Source of the DNA: Hoeflea sp. IMCC20628
GTDB lineage: Bacteria; Pseudomonadota; Alphaproteobacteria; Rhizobiales; Rhizobiaceae
Direction of reading: 5' to 3'
Assembly (NCBI RefSeq): GCF_001011155.1
Contig: NZ_CP011479.1
Span: 1,940,501 to 2,004,500 of the forward strand
Length of the DNA: 64,000 nucleotides
How positions within the stretch are numbered: the first letter of the stretch is position 1; every line of letters starts with the position of its first letter. Shown one piece after another: positions 18,424 to 27,511 of the stretch. Under the pieces are notes generated by a model. That model made no database searches. It saw only the letters and a list, made by a program, of their open reading frames with translations, and was not told where the DNA came from. Position numbers and translations under genes: made by a program.

Positions 18424-19002
18424 ATGCCGGTCAATGCTGCCCTGAAGACCTATCTTGAAACCCGTCGTTCGGTTCCGGCGTTCCAGATGAGCGAACCGGG
18501 CCCGTCGCGGGCCGAAATCGAGGACATGCTCAGGCTTGCCCGCCGGGTTCCCGATCACGGCAAACTCGCGCCATGGCGGTTTGTTGTCTACGCAGGCGCC
18601 GAGCGCGAGCGGATTTCGCTGGAACTGGCCAAAGTCGCGATGTCAAACAAGCCGGATATGGATGACGAGATGATCGCGGTCGAGAAGACCCGGCTGACGC
18701 GTGCACCAGTGGTGATCGCGGTGATTTCGCGTGCGGCACCGCATGTCAAAATCCCCGAATGGGAACAGGTTCTCAGCGCCGGTGCTGTGTGCCTTAATCT
18801 GGTCATGGCGGCAAATGCACTGGGATATGCCGCCAACTGGCTGTCGGAGTGGTTCGCCTTTGATGAAAGCGTTTATCCGCTGCTCGGCGTCGCGGACGGC
18901 GAACGGGTGGCCGGCTTCATTCATATAGGTACACCGCAGATACAGACCGTCGAACGTCCCCGGCCAGAACTTGCTGACATCGTCACCTTCGCCGGGGAAT
19001 AA
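18424..19002 (+). CDS. Nitroreductase family protein
   Basis: A 192-residue FMN-dependent nitroreductase-fold protein. The N-terminal TRRSVPAFQ segment binds the flavin phosphate, APWRFVVY follows the helix, and the central [17 protein letters not shown] helix is typical of the RutE/YdjA-like group. The ATG at 18424 follows GAGGAAG by 4 nt and is preferred to the ATG at 18409. A flavin reductase gene follows after only 5 nt, suggesting a shared operon and shared flavin chemistry. Confidence 0.9.
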   Translation: MPVNAALKTYLETRRSVPAFQMSEPGPSRAEIEDMLRLARRVPDHGKLAPWRFVVYAGAERERISLELAKVAMSNKPDMDDEMIAVEKTRLTRAPVVIAVISRAAPHVKIPEWEQVLSAGAVCLNLVMAANALGYAANWLSEWFAFDESVYPLLGVADGERVAGFIHIGTPQIQTVERPRPELADIVTFAGE

Positions 19003-19007
19003 ACGCA

Positions 19008-19619
19008 GTGTTTTATAAGACCCAAGACAATCAGCACGGTCTTCCGCATGATCCGTTCAAGGCCATCGTCGCGCCCCGGCCGATCGGCTGGATCGGAAGC
19101 CGGGGACGTGACGGCTCGGTTAATCTGGCGCCGTATTCCTATTTCAATGCGATTTCCGATCGTCCCAAACTGGTGATGTTCTCCTCCGTCGGGCGCAAGG
19201 ATACAGTGCGCAATATCGAGGAAACGAGGGTGTTCACCACCAGCATGGTGAGCAGGCACCTGGCGGAGAAAATGAACCTGTCATCTGCCAGCGTGCCCTA
19301 TGGCGAGAGCGAGTTCGCCTTCGCTGATCTGACCATGGCTGAGGGGCGCATTGTGGATGCGCCATTTGTGTCTGAAGCCTATGCCGCACTGGAATGCCAG
19401 GTAACGGACATATTCGAGGCCAAGGGTCTCGACGGCGTACTGAGCGCAAATATTGTGGTTATAGGTCAGGTGATGGGCATCCATATTGATGAAGCCGCGC
19501 TTGTCGACGGCATGCTCGACATGTCGATCGCTGCTCCGTTGGGTCGTCTGGGCTATTTGGACTATGCCGATGCGTCCCGCACATTCCAGATGAATCGACC
19601 GGCCTCGACCAAGGCCTGA
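19008..19619 (+). CDS. Flavin reductase family protein
   Basis: A 203-residue split-barrel FMN-binding protein starting with GTG. The pattern PFKAIVAPRPIGWIGSRG, followed by NLAPYSYFNAIS, is the flavin-binding signature of the group often annotated as flavin reductase or DIM6/NTAB-like. It would reduce free or bound flavin using NAD(P)H, or act directly on a small substrate. It begins 5 nt after the nitroreductase stop. Confidence 0.88.
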   Translation: MFYKTQDNQHGLPHDPFKAIVAPRPIGWIGSRGRDGSVNLAPYSYFNAISDRPKLVMFSSVGRKDTVRNIEETRVFTTSMVSRHLAEKMNLSSASVPYGESEFAFADLTMAEGRIVDAPFVSEAYAALECQVTDIFEAKGLDGVLSANIVVIGQVMGIHIDEAALVDGMLDMSIAAPLGRLGYLDYADASRTFQMNRPASTKA

Positions 19620-19621
19620 GT

Positions 19622-20524
19622 CTAGCTCAGATCGGGCAGGGCATCAGGATCCAGTCCTGCCCTCCGCGCCACCCGTTCGGCCTGGCGCAGATGTGGCTTG
19701 TCGATCATCTTGCCATCAAGCGAGAGAACCCCGGCATCCGGTCCGGCAGCCGAAAATAGCGCGAGGATTCGGACCGCCCGTTCGACATCCTCAGACGGTG
19801 GGGTGAACGCGGCATTGATGATGCTGACCTGATCGGGATGAATTGCCATCTTGCCGGAAAATCCGTCGCGCACCGCAGCCCGGCATTCGGCATCAAGTCC
19901 GCCCATGTCGCGGAAATCGGTGAAAACCGTGTCGATGGCGTCAACGCCCGCATTGGCCGCAGCCAGGATTGTCAGGCTGCGCGCCAGGCGGAACACGTCG
20001 GTGTAGCTGCCATTGTCATTCTTGTTGGATGATGCGCCGATGTCTGCCGCCAGATCCTCCGCACCCCAGGTCAAGGCTGAAAGCCGAACAGATTTGTTAG
20101 AGAAAGATGCGGCGGCAAGCATGCCGGTGGCGGTTTCGGTCATCAAGGCATGAATGAGCACCTGCCCGGCGGGCAGACCTGAGGCAGCCTCCTCAACGCT
20201 GATGCGGGCGTCCAGATCCTGGATGTCGGCGCCGGAACTGGCTTTGGGCAGCAGGATGGCATCGGGCGAGGCGCGGACGACTGCGGTCAGATCATCACCA
20301 GTCAAGCCGGTGTCGAGCGCATTGACGCGCACGATCAATCGAGGCGCTTGGGCACTTCTTTCGGTGTTCTGCAGAAACGACGCCACGATCTGACGGGCCT
20401 CGGCCTTTCGCGATTGTGCGACCGAATCCTCAAGGTCGAGAATCAGCGCGTCGGCACCACAGTCGATCGCCTTGCGCATCTTGCGCTCTGAATCGCCGGG
20501 AACGAACAGCAGTGATCTCATCAT
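19622..20524 (-). CDS. CoA ester lyase (HpcH/HpaI, CitE-like)
   Basis: A 300-residue TIM-barrel protein. FVPGDSERKMRKAIDCGAD and then LILDLEDSV with the metal-binding Glu/Asp are the CitE/malyl-CoA lyase signatures, with RVNALDTG containing the substrate Arg. Family members cleave malyl-CoA, beta-methylmalyl-CoA or citramalyl-CoA into acetyl-CoA or propionyl-CoA plus glyoxylate or pyruvate. The partner MaoC-type hydratase gene overlaps its start by 4 nt, suggesting consecutive steps in one pathway. Confidence 0.88.
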   Translation of the reverse strand: MMRSLLFVPGDSERKMRKAIDCGADALILDLEDSVAQSRKAEARQIVASFLQNTERSAQAPRLIVRVNALDTGLTGDDLTAVVRASPDAILLPKASSGADIQDLDARISVEEAASGLPAGQVLIHALMTETATGMLAAASFSNKSVRLSALTWGAEDLAADIGASSNKNDNGSYTDVFRLARSLTILAAANAGVDAIDTVFTDFRDMGGLDAECRAAVRDGFSGKMAIHPDQVSIINAAFTPPSEDVERAVRILALFSAAGPDAGVLSLDGKMIDKPHLRQAERVARRAGLDPDALPDLS

Positions 20525-21006
20525 GGCGCCGGCCTTTTGCGCATCATCGCCTGACGGACGCAGCGGGCCACCAGTTTGTCATGTTGATTGAATGCCTGAT
20601 GCTCCATTTCAACAATGCCGCGATCCGGTTTGGATTTTGATTCGCGCACAGAGACTATTCGGGTCTCCACCCGGACCGTATCGCCGTGAAATAAAGGATT
20701 GGGGAACGTCACATCGGTCATGCCGAGATTGGCGATGGTGGTGCCCACGGTCGTATCGTTGACCGAAATGCCGATCATCAATCCAAGCGTGAACAGCGAG
20801 TTGACCAGAGGCTGGCCGAACTCGGTGGTTTTACAGAATTCATAGTCGATATGCAGCGGCTGCGGATTGAGCGTCATGTTGGAAAACAACATGTTGTCCA
20901 TCTCGGTGACCGTGCGCCTGAGGGTGTGGGAAATCACCACGCCGGGTTCGAATTCCTCGAGATACATGCCGCGCATTTTGTCCTCCGCACTCGTTGCCTT
21001 GGTCAT
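20521..21006 (-). CDS. MaoC family hydratase
   Basis: A 161-residue hot-dog-fold protein. The stretch FEPGVVISHTLRRTVTEMDN and the later FGQPLVNSLFTLGLMIG are typical of single-domain MaoC dehydratases. It overlaps the following CoA ester lyase gene by four bases. The pair is probably a hydratase acting on an unsaturated C4-C5 dicarboxylic-CoA followed by the lyase, but it is much shorter than the two-domain mesaconyl-CoA hydratase, so that specific name is not given. Confidence 0.85.
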   Translation of the reverse strand: MTKATSAEDKMRGMYLEEFEPGVVISHTLRRTVTEMDNMLFSNMTLNPQPLHIDYEFCKTTEFGQPLVNSLFTLGLMIGISVNDTTVGTTIANLGMTDVTFPNPLFHGDTVRVETRIVSVRESKSKPDRGIVEMEHQAFNQHDKLVARCVRQAMMRKRPAP

Positions 21007-21139
21007 TGATGCCGTGTTCGCTGCCGTGACGCAAGGCCGGGAAAAATCAACGCCGAGGCGTTAACAAGCATGGTGAACCGAACGTAAACCTTTTGGCCCT
21101 AGCATCTTGTCATTGGTATCGAGTGGGGTCTGCGTAGAG

Positions 21140-22279
21140 ATGATTGTAAAGTCCTTTTTGAAATGGTCGGAAACCGCGAACACAAGCGAACGGTGTCGCG
21201 CCACTGCGGCCTTGACCCGCGCATACGGTTACGGCGCAATGGATATGTCCGAACGCCAGGCCGCGGAGGCAGCGCTGGCACTGCTGTTGGAAGACCCTTC
21301 ACCGAAAGTCCGTCTTGCGCTCGCCGAGGGCCTTGCCTGTGTGGACCATGCGCCGCGCGGCATCATCCTGGGACTGGCGGGCGACCAGATCGAAGTCGCG
21401 GGCCGAATCATTGCCTTGTCGCCGGTGCTTGCTGACAATGATCTGATTGAAATTGTTGCCAGCGGCCGGTCTTCAATGCAGCAGTTTGTCGCCTTCCGGC
21501 GGCCATTGTCGGTTTCGGTTGCTGCGGCCTTGGCAGAAGTCGGCGAGGCTGAAGCCGTTGCCGACATGCTCGACAATCCGCACGTCTCGATCGCCCGCAT
21601 ATCGCTGCGCCGCATTGCCGAGCGATTTGGGGATGCAGCGGAAATCCGCGGGCGGCTGTTCGATCGTGCTGACCTGCCTTGCGATGTCCGCCAGGCGCTG
21701 GTGGAACGGCTCGGCATCGCGCTGGCGGGGTCCGATTTTGTCCGTTCCGCAATTGGCGGCAGCCGTGGTCGCAAGGTCACCGAGGAAGCCTGCATGAGTG
21801 CGACGCTGAAGATGGCCGAAACCGTGATGTCGGATGAAATTCCTGCACTTGTTGAGCATCTGCGGATGTCGGGTCGTCTGACGCCGGCGTTTCTGATCCA
21901 CGCGCTGTGCACCGGCAATGTCGATTTCTTCGCAGCCGCAGTCGTCTCCCTGTCAGGGATGAATGACGGACGGGTGCGGGGCATTCTGATTGATGGACGC
22001 GAGGCAGCCATGCGGGCGCTGTACAGGTCAATCGGCCTTGCACGGGATCTGGCTCCGGTGTTCGTTACCGCAACGCTGATCTGGCGCGCCGCATCGCGCA
22101 ATCACACCAGCATCGATACCGGCCGGGTGACCACCGAATTGATGCGACGCCACGCAGCCGACGCAGCACGCGACCCGGCGGTTGCTGAACTGCTTCGACT
22201 GGTCGAAAACCTGCACATGAACTGGGGGCGCCAGGCCTCACGCGATTACGCCCACGCCTTGGCTGCGGAAGCTGCCTGA
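21140..22279 (+). CDS. DUF2336 domain-containing protein
   Basis: About 379 residues of alpha-helical, HEAT-like repeat sequence. The segment DPSPKVRLALAEGLA and later DNPHVSIARISLRRIAERFG are typical repeat units. DUF2336 is an alphaproteobacterial family of unknown function. The ATG at 21140 is chosen as the first with the family's MIVKSFLKW start. No paired partner gene is evident, and it is convergent with the DUF4189 gene. Confidence 0.85.
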   Translation: MIVKSFLKWSETANTSERCRATAALTRAYGYGAMDMSERQAAEAALALLLEDPSPKVRLALAEGLACVDHAPRGIILGLAGDQIEVAGRIIALSPVLADNDLIEIVASGRSSMQQFVAFRRPLSVSVAAALAEVGEAEAVADMLDNPHVSIARISLRRIAERFGDAAEIRGRLFDRADLPCDVRQALVERLGIALAGSDFVRSAIGGSRGRKVTEEACMSATLKMAETVMSDEIPALVEHLRMSGRLTPAFLIHALCTGNVDFFAAAVVSLSGMNDGRVRGILIDGREAAMRALYRSIGLARDLAPVFVTATLIWRAASRNHTSIDTGRVTTELMRRHAADAARDPAVAELLRLVENLHMNWGRQASRDYAHALAAEAA

Positions 22280-22292
22280 GTTCAAACCGGGT

Positions 22293-22676
22293 TTATCGGG
22301 ACGTGCAACTCCAGGCCAGCACCTGGCAGCCATTGGTATATCGGGAGCATTTCCGTCTTGCTGCCCTTTCGGCAGCCTGCCTCGTTGCGCCCGGTTCGCT
22401 GCCCCAGCCGTTCGACCCGATTGCAACCGCTCCACAGCCGTTCCGGAACCAGACGGCTACTTGGCAGCCGCTAGTCCTGGAACGGCATTCACGCATAGCC
22501 CCATTCTCGGCCTCGCGGCGTGACTGCCTGTCATAGACAAAACCGTATCCGCCGGTGGCTTTCGAAAACGCGATTGCGCCGAAATTGTCCGCAGCTGCCG
22601 CCACGCCGGTCGTCATAAAGGCGAGAACCGCGACGGTCGTGATTCTCTTGAAGAAGATGAATGCTATCTGGACCAT
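22293..22676 (-). CDS. DUF4189 domain-containing exported protein
   Basis: A 127-residue protein. A signal peptide (hydrophobic residues 10-25, TTVAVLAFMTTGVAAAA) leads into two DUF4189-type units, FGAIAFSKATGGYGFVYD and then GCQVAVWFRNGCGAVAIG and GCQVLAWSC. The cysteines are paired in C-x7-C arrangement and suggest disulfides in the periplasm. The role of the family is unknown. The start at 22676 is set by the signal peptide. Confidence 0.8.
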   Translation of the reverse strand: MVQIAFIFFKRITTVAVLAFMTTGVAAAADNFGAIAFSKATGGYGFVYDRQSRREAENGAMRECRSRTSGCQVAVWFRNGCGAVAIGSNGWGSEPGATRQAAERAARRKCSRYTNGCQVLAWSCTSR

Positions 22677-22847
22677 GTTCCACTGCTTTCCAATTGCGCT
22701 CCATGGCTGCAAATCAAAATTCGGCAAGGGTGGATTGGAGCGATTAGAGGCAACACCCGTGGCCCTGGCAATCTGACACAATGGTTGTGAAATCATAGAG
22801 CTAAGAGCAACGGGCAGGATATTTTTCACCTGCCGCGAGACATCAGG

Positions 22848-24926
22848 TCAAATGTCGAGATTGTCGGCGAAGGCGGCGTGTTCCTGAATGAAGCGGAAGC
22901 GGGCGTCCGCCTTGGTTCCCATCAGGTTGTCGACCGATTCCCGGGTTGATTCAGGGTCGCTCGCATCAATCGCCACCTTCAGCAGGGTCCGCTTCGACGG
23001 GTCCATGGTGGTTTCCTTGAGCTGCGAGGCCATCATTTCACCAAGCCCCTTGAACCGGTTGATCTCGACCTTGCCGCGACCGGTAAATTCGGTTTCGAGC
23101 AATTCCACCCTGTGTGCGTCATCGCGGGCATAGAGTGATTTGGCTCCTTGCGTCAGCTTATAAAGCGGCGGAACGGCGAGATAGAGATGTCCATTACGGA
23201 TCAGCTCGGGCATTTCCTGGTAGAAGAAGGTGATCAGCAGCGAAGCAATATGCGCGCCGTCGACATCGGCATCGGTCATTATGATGATGCGTTCGTAGCG
23301 AAGATCTTCCTCGCGGTATTTCGATCGCGTGCCGCTGCCAAGCGCCTGCACCAGATCGGCGATTTGCTGGTTTGCGCCCAGTTTCTCGCGGCCGGCGCTG
23401 GCGACATTGAGGATCTTGCCGCGCAGCGGCAGGATCGCCTGATTGGCGCGGTTGCGCGCCTGCTTTGCCGAGCCGCCGGCGGAATCGCCCTCGACGATGA
23501 ACAGTTCAGCCCCCGCTGCGGTGGTCTGGCTGCAATCGGAGAGTTTGCCGGGAAGCCGCAGTTTGCGCACGGCAGTCTTGCGGTTGACTTCCTTCTCCTT
23601 GCGCCGCCGCACCCGTTCATCGGCGCGGTCGATCACCCATTCGAGCAATTTGTCAGCTTCACCCGGCGAGTCCGCCAGAAAATGGTCGAAAGGATCACGC
23701 AGTGCATTTTCCACAAGCCGCTGAGCTTCGGCAGACGCGAGCTTGTCCTTGGTCTGCCCGACAAACTCAGGCTCTCGGACAAACACCGACAGCATGCCGA
23801 TCGACGAAATCATCACATCATCGGTGGTGATTGCCGCTGCGCGCTTGTTGCCGGTCAGTTCGGCATAGGCTTTCAGACCCTTGGTCAGGGCAATTCTAAG
23901 ACCTGCTTCATGGGTGCCGCCGTCGGGGGTCGGGATGGTGTTGCAGTAGGAACTGATTGAAGCGTCACCGCCATACCAGGTCACCGCCCATTCCATCGAC
24001 CCGTGACCGCCGGTCCGTTCGGTCTTGCCTGCGAAAATGTCGCGGGTAACCCGATAGTCCTTGCCGAGCGAGGCTTCGAGGTAATCCTTGAGGCCTCCGG
24101 GGAAGTGAAACACTGCCTTTTCCGGCGTTTCGGTGCCCTCGACCAGCGAGGGCGCACAGGACCAGCGTATTTCGACGCCGCCGAACAGATAGGCCTTGGA
24201 GCGTGCCATGCGGCAAAGCCGGCCGGGGTCGAACCGCGCAGCGGCGCCAAAAATTTCCGGATCGGGATGAAAGCGGACTTTTGTGCCGCGCCGGTTGTGA
24301 ATGTCGCCCAGATCTTCGAGGCCGCCCTGGGGGATGCCGCGTGAAAAGGTCTGGCGGTAGAGTTTCTTGTTGCGAGCGATCTCGACAACCAGATCATCCG
24401 ACAGCGCGTTGACGACCGAGACGCCGACACCATGCAGGCCGCCGGAGGTTTCATAGACCTTGCTGTCAAACTTGCCGCCAGCATGCAGCACCGTCAGGAT
24501 GACTTCGAGCGTGGATTTGCCGGGAAATTTCGGATGGTTCTCCACCGGAATGCCGCGGCCATTGTCGGTGACCGAGAGATAGCCTTCGGCGTCCAGTTCG
24601 ACCTCGATGAAAGTGGCGTGACCAGCCACGGCCTCGTCCATGGAGTTGTCGATGACCTCGGCAAACAGGTGGTGCAGGGCGCGCTCGTCAGTGCCGCCAA
24701 TATACATGCCCGGCCTGCGGCGCACGGGCTCGAGACCTTCAAGCACCTCGATTGTCGAGGCATCGTACTCATCGCCACTGGCCGGCGCTCCCTTGCCGGA
24801 AGCCGGCGTCCGCGCCGGTTTGGCGGCAGTCGCAGGTGCCTGTTTGGGGGAATTGTTTTCCGCCTGTGGCGCCGGGTTTGCAGCCGGTGTACTCACCTTG
24901 GAAAAAAGATCGTTGGAATCGTCCAT
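22848..24926 (-). CDS. parE: DNA topoisomerase IV subunit B
   Basis: The ATPase subunit of topoisomerase IV, which with ParC separates linked daughter chromosomes. 692 residues. The GHKL ATPase motifs are EVIDNSMDEAVAG, DNGRGIPV and HGVGVSVVNALS, and the TOPRIM motifs are VEGDSAGGSAKQAR and MTDADVDGAHI. RRRPGMYIGGTDERALHH, and the length well below that of GyrB, favour ParE over GyrB. An extra low-complexity Ala/Pro/Lys-rich tail of about 50 residues precedes the ATPase domain. parC is not in the window. Confidence 0.95.
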   Translation of the reverse strand: MDDSNDLFSKVSTPAANPAPQAENNSPKQAPATAAKPARTPASGKGAPASGDEYDASTIEVLEGLEPVRRRPGMYIGGTDERALHHLFAEVIDNSMDEAVAGHATFIEVELDAEGYLSVTDNGRGIPVENHPKFPGKSTLEVILTVLHAGGKFDSKVYETSGGLHGVGVSVVNALSDDLVVEIARNKKLYRQTFSRGIPQGGLEDLGDIHNRRGTKVRFHPDPEIFGAAARFDPGRLCRMARSKAYLFGGVEIRWSCAPSLVEGTETPEKAVFHFPGGLKDYLEASLGKDYRVTRDIFAGKTERTGGHGSMEWAVTWYGGDASISSYCNTIPTPDGGTHEAGLRIALTKGLKAYAELTGNKRAAAITTDDVMISSIGMLSVFVREPEFVGQTKDKLASAEAQRLVENALRDPFDHFLADSPGEADKLLEWVIDRADERVRRRKEKEVNRKTAVRKLRLPGKLSDCSQTTAAGAELFIVEGDSAGGSAKQARNRANQAILPLRGKILNVASAGREKLGANQQIADLVQALGSGTRSKYREEDLRYERIIIMTDADVDGAHIASLLITFFYQEMPELIRNGHLYLAVPPLYKLTQGAKSLYARDDAHRVELLETEFTGRGKVEINRFKGLGEMMASQLKETTMDPSKRTLLKVAIDASDPESTRESVDNLMGTKADARFRFIQEHAAFADNLDI

Positions 24927-25023
24927 ATTGCCGTGATGCCTGATGTAAATTGGGGAAACGAATCACCCGGAGTGTGCCAGAATCCATCCCTTCAAGCGAC
25001 TGTGTATCATTTGGTTTGCAGCT

Positions 25024-25896
25024 TTGCGCGGCGTTCATCCCCGGCTGAGTGCGATTATGCTCGGCTGCATGATGTCGGCCTGTGTGATCTCACCGGCCAT
25101 TTCTCTTGAACTCAAAGGCCACAAGGACAAACTGTTTGCCTATCCGGGAATTCTGTCGATCACCGAGGATAGTTCCTTCATGGTGGTCAATTACGACAAG
25201 CAGCGTGATATCCACCGCCGCGACGTGGAGCCTGAACGCCGCGTGCGGTCAAACTATGTGTCATCCGGCGTCAAACGCCAAAGCCGTCTTGCTTTGCATG
25301 AGGTGGGTGGCAGGGCGATTGAAACCGGGGTTACGGGTGACTACTCGACTGCGCGGTTTGCGGTGATCTTTGTGCATGGCCGGGGCGGTGACCAGCGGCT
25401 CGGCATGAATGACTACACTTTTGGCGGCAATTTCAATCGGCTCAAGAACCTTATGGTCGTTAATGGCGGCGCCTATCTGGCGCCTACGGTGACGAGCTTT
25501 GATGATCAGGGCGCGAGCGACATCAAGGCGCTCGTTGTTGCCGGCAAGGCGCCGGTGGTGTTGGCCTGCGCCTCGATGGGTGCGTTCATCTGCTCGAAAC
25601 TCGCCAATGATCCCGCTGTGGTTTCAAGACTCGCCGGCATGGTTCTGCTCGGCGGAGCGCCGGACATGGGACTTGTGAAAAGCCAGGCGGTGAAGGCAGG
25701 TTTGCCGATCATGTTCACCCATGGCAGTCTTGATACTGTCTATGACTGGAAAGACCAGAAGGCAGTATTCGATGCCGTGCGCAAGACTGCGATAGGCTAT
25801 CGGGCGCGGTTTGTACTGTTTGACACCGGCTCGCACGGAACGCCGATGCGGATGACCGACTGGAAGCAGACGCTCGAGTTCCTGTTGAGCCGCTGA
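25024..25896 (+). CDS. Secreted alpha/beta hydrolase
   Basis: About 290 residues. A hydrophobic N-terminus is followed by an alpha/beta hydrolase fold: IFVHGRGGDQRLG provides the oxyanion loop, ACASMGAF the nucleophile serine in a variant elbow (A-x-S-x-G), and GSHGTPMRM the histidine. The frame opens with TTG at 25024; ATGs at 25057 and 25069 are alternative starts and would leave a short lipoprotein-like signal (GCMMSAC). It lies downstream of, and divergent from, parE. The substrate is unknown. Confidence 0.8.
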   Translation: MRGVHPRLSAIMLGCMMSACVISPAISLELKGHKDKLFAYPGILSITEDSSFMVVNYDKQRDIHRRDVEPERRVRSNYVSSGVKRQSRLALHEVGGRAIETGVTGDYSTARFAVIFVHGRGGDQRLGMNDYTFGGNFNRLKNLMVVNGGAYLAPTVTSFDDQGASDIKALVVAGKAPVVLACASMGAFICSKLANDPAVVSRLAGMVLLGGAPDMGLVKSQAVKAGLPIMFTHGSLDTVYDWKDQKAVFDAVRKTAIGYRARFVLFDTGSHGTPMRMTDWKQTLEFLLSR

Positions 25897-26030
25897 ATCG
25901 GTTTTTGCTGCACGTCCATTCCGTTTCGATTCGGGATTGGTTTCAATTTAATAAAAAATTGACTGCATGAATAAACCGGTTGTTTGGGAAATAAGATTAC
26001 AAGCGGTCCGATCCCAATTCGGAGCCGGAC

Positions 26031-26477
26031 ATGAAATACATCGTCTTCATTCTCTTTACAGTGGCTACCAATGCAGCGGCACAACTGATGCTCAAGCAGG
26101 GAATGTTGTCACTTGGACCGGTCAGTTTTACCGCCGACACGATGATTGCGCGGATTTTCCAGATTTTGTTCAACCCTTGGGTCTTTGCCGGACTGGCGAC
26201 CTTCGTCATTTCGATGGCTTCGCATTTGTATGTGCTGTCCAAGGTTGAGCTTTCCTTCGCCTATCCGTTCCTGAGCCTGGCTTATGTCGCGGTGGCGGTA
26301 TTCGCCTACTTCCTGTTTAGCGAAGACCTCAACAGCTGGCGTATCGCCGGTATCGGCTTCATCTGCATCGGAACGGTTCTCATCGCCCAGTCGGGCCGAG
26401 AGACTCATGCCGTCGATGCGCAGGACACAGCCCAGTCCACCCAGATCAATGTAGCAGCAAGAGAGATTTCGGGATGA
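26031..26477 (+). CDS. Small EamA/SMR-like four-helix transporter
   Basis: A 148-residue membrane protein with four hydrophobic helices, near residues 3-20, 40-65, 75-95 and 100-118. NAAAQLMLKQG in helix 1 and SLAYVAVAVFAYFLFSEDL in helix 3-4 resemble ArnE/EmrE-type subunits, half-size members of the drug/metabolite transporter superfamily that flip polyprenyl-linked sugars or export small amines. It overlaps the epimerase gene by 4 nt, and the aminotransferase follows, so it probably moves the product these enzymes make. Confidence 0.8.
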   Translation: MKYIVFILFTVATNAAAQLMLKQGMLSLGPVSFTADTMIARIFQILFNPWVFAGLATFVISMASHLYVLSKVELSFAYPFLSLAYVAVAVFAYFLFSEDLNSWRIAGIGFICIGTVLIAQSGRETHAVDAQDTAQSTQINVAAREISG

Positions 26478-27487
26478 AACATGTCATTTTTGGAGGCGAC
26501 GGCTTTGTTGGTCGCCATCTCGCACAGACCCTGCTCGCCCAAGGCGAAGACGTGGTGGTCGCAGATATCGTCAACGACAATCGGTCGTTCTACAAGGGTG
26601 CGACGATCGTAAGCTGCGATGTCACCAACCCGGACGCGGTTGCGCGGGTTCCTGTTGCCGCCGACGACATGGTCTACAATCTGTCTGCCAAGATGCTCTC
26701 GCCGCTGCAGGTTCGCGCCAAGCGTCACGATTTCTTCTATCCGGTCAATTACCACGGCACCAAGAACATCATCGAAGCCATGGATAAAGCCGGGGCCAAC
26801 CGGCTGGTGCATTTCACCACCGACATGATCTACGGTCATACGCTGACGTTTCCGATGACCGAGGAACACGCGGTCGCTCCACTCGGCGAATACGGTCAGT
26901 CGAAACTCGACACCGAGGTTCTGGCTGCTGACTGGCGGGCCCGCGGCATGTCGATTTCGCTGTTTCGCCCCCGATTGATCATCGGCCCGGGCCGGCTTGG
27001 AATTTTGGAAAAGCTCTTCAAGCTGATTGACGCCAACCTGCCGGTTCCGATGATCGGATCGGGCAAGAATCCCTACCAGTTCATCTCGGTGTTTGATTGC
27101 GCTGAGGCTGCCCGGATGGCCTGGAAGGCCGGCGTGCCGAACGAGGCCTACAATCTCGGCTCGATCAATCCGCCACCGGTTCGCAAGCTGTTGGGCGATC
27201 TGGTCAAGCATGCAGGGTCGAAATCATTCCTGATCCCGACACCGGGCTGGGCGGTCAAGCGCACGCTCGACCTGTTTGACCTGATCAACATGCCGATCAT
27301 GGATCCGGAACAGTATCTCATCGCTGACGAAAACTGCGTGCTCGACGTCTCCAAGGGCGAGCGCCAGCTCGGCTGGGTGCCGCAGTACCGCGACGAAGAC
27401 ATGCTGATTGCCGCCTACGACGAATATCGTGCTCAAAAAGTGCGGGGTGGGTCGTCCGCCACTGCCCAGGTCGCACCGGCCGAATGA
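26474..27487 (+). CDS. NAD-dependent epimerase/dehydratase family protein
   Basis: A 337-residue extended SDR protein. The NAD motif GGDGFVG lies at residues 6-12, and the catalytic YGQSK supplies Tyr and Lys. The C-terminal part contains the substrate region typical of sugar or sterol-type extended SDRs. The start overlaps the transporter stop by four bases (ATGA). With the aminotransferase 24 nt downstream it could oxidise a sugar or lipid carbonyl that is then aminated. Confidence 0.88.
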   Translation: MKHVIFGGDGFVGRHLAQTLLAQGEDVVVADIVNDNRSFYKGATIVSCDVTNPDAVARVPVAADDMVYNLSAKMLSPLQVRAKRHDFFYPVNYHGTKNIIEAMDKAGANRLVHFTTDMIYGHTLTFPMTEEHAVAPLGEYGQSKLDTEVLAADWRARGMSISLFRPRLIIGPGRLGILEKLFKLIDANLPVPMIGSGKNPYQFISVFDCAEAARMAWKAGVPNEAYNLGSINPPPVRKLLGDLVKHAGSKSFLIPTPGWAVKRTLDLFDLINMPIMDPEQYLIADENCVLDVSKGERQLGWVPQYRDEDMLIAAYDEYRAQKVRGGSSATAQVAPAE

Positions 27488-27511
27488 AACTGTTTCTAGG
27501 GAGCCAGAACA

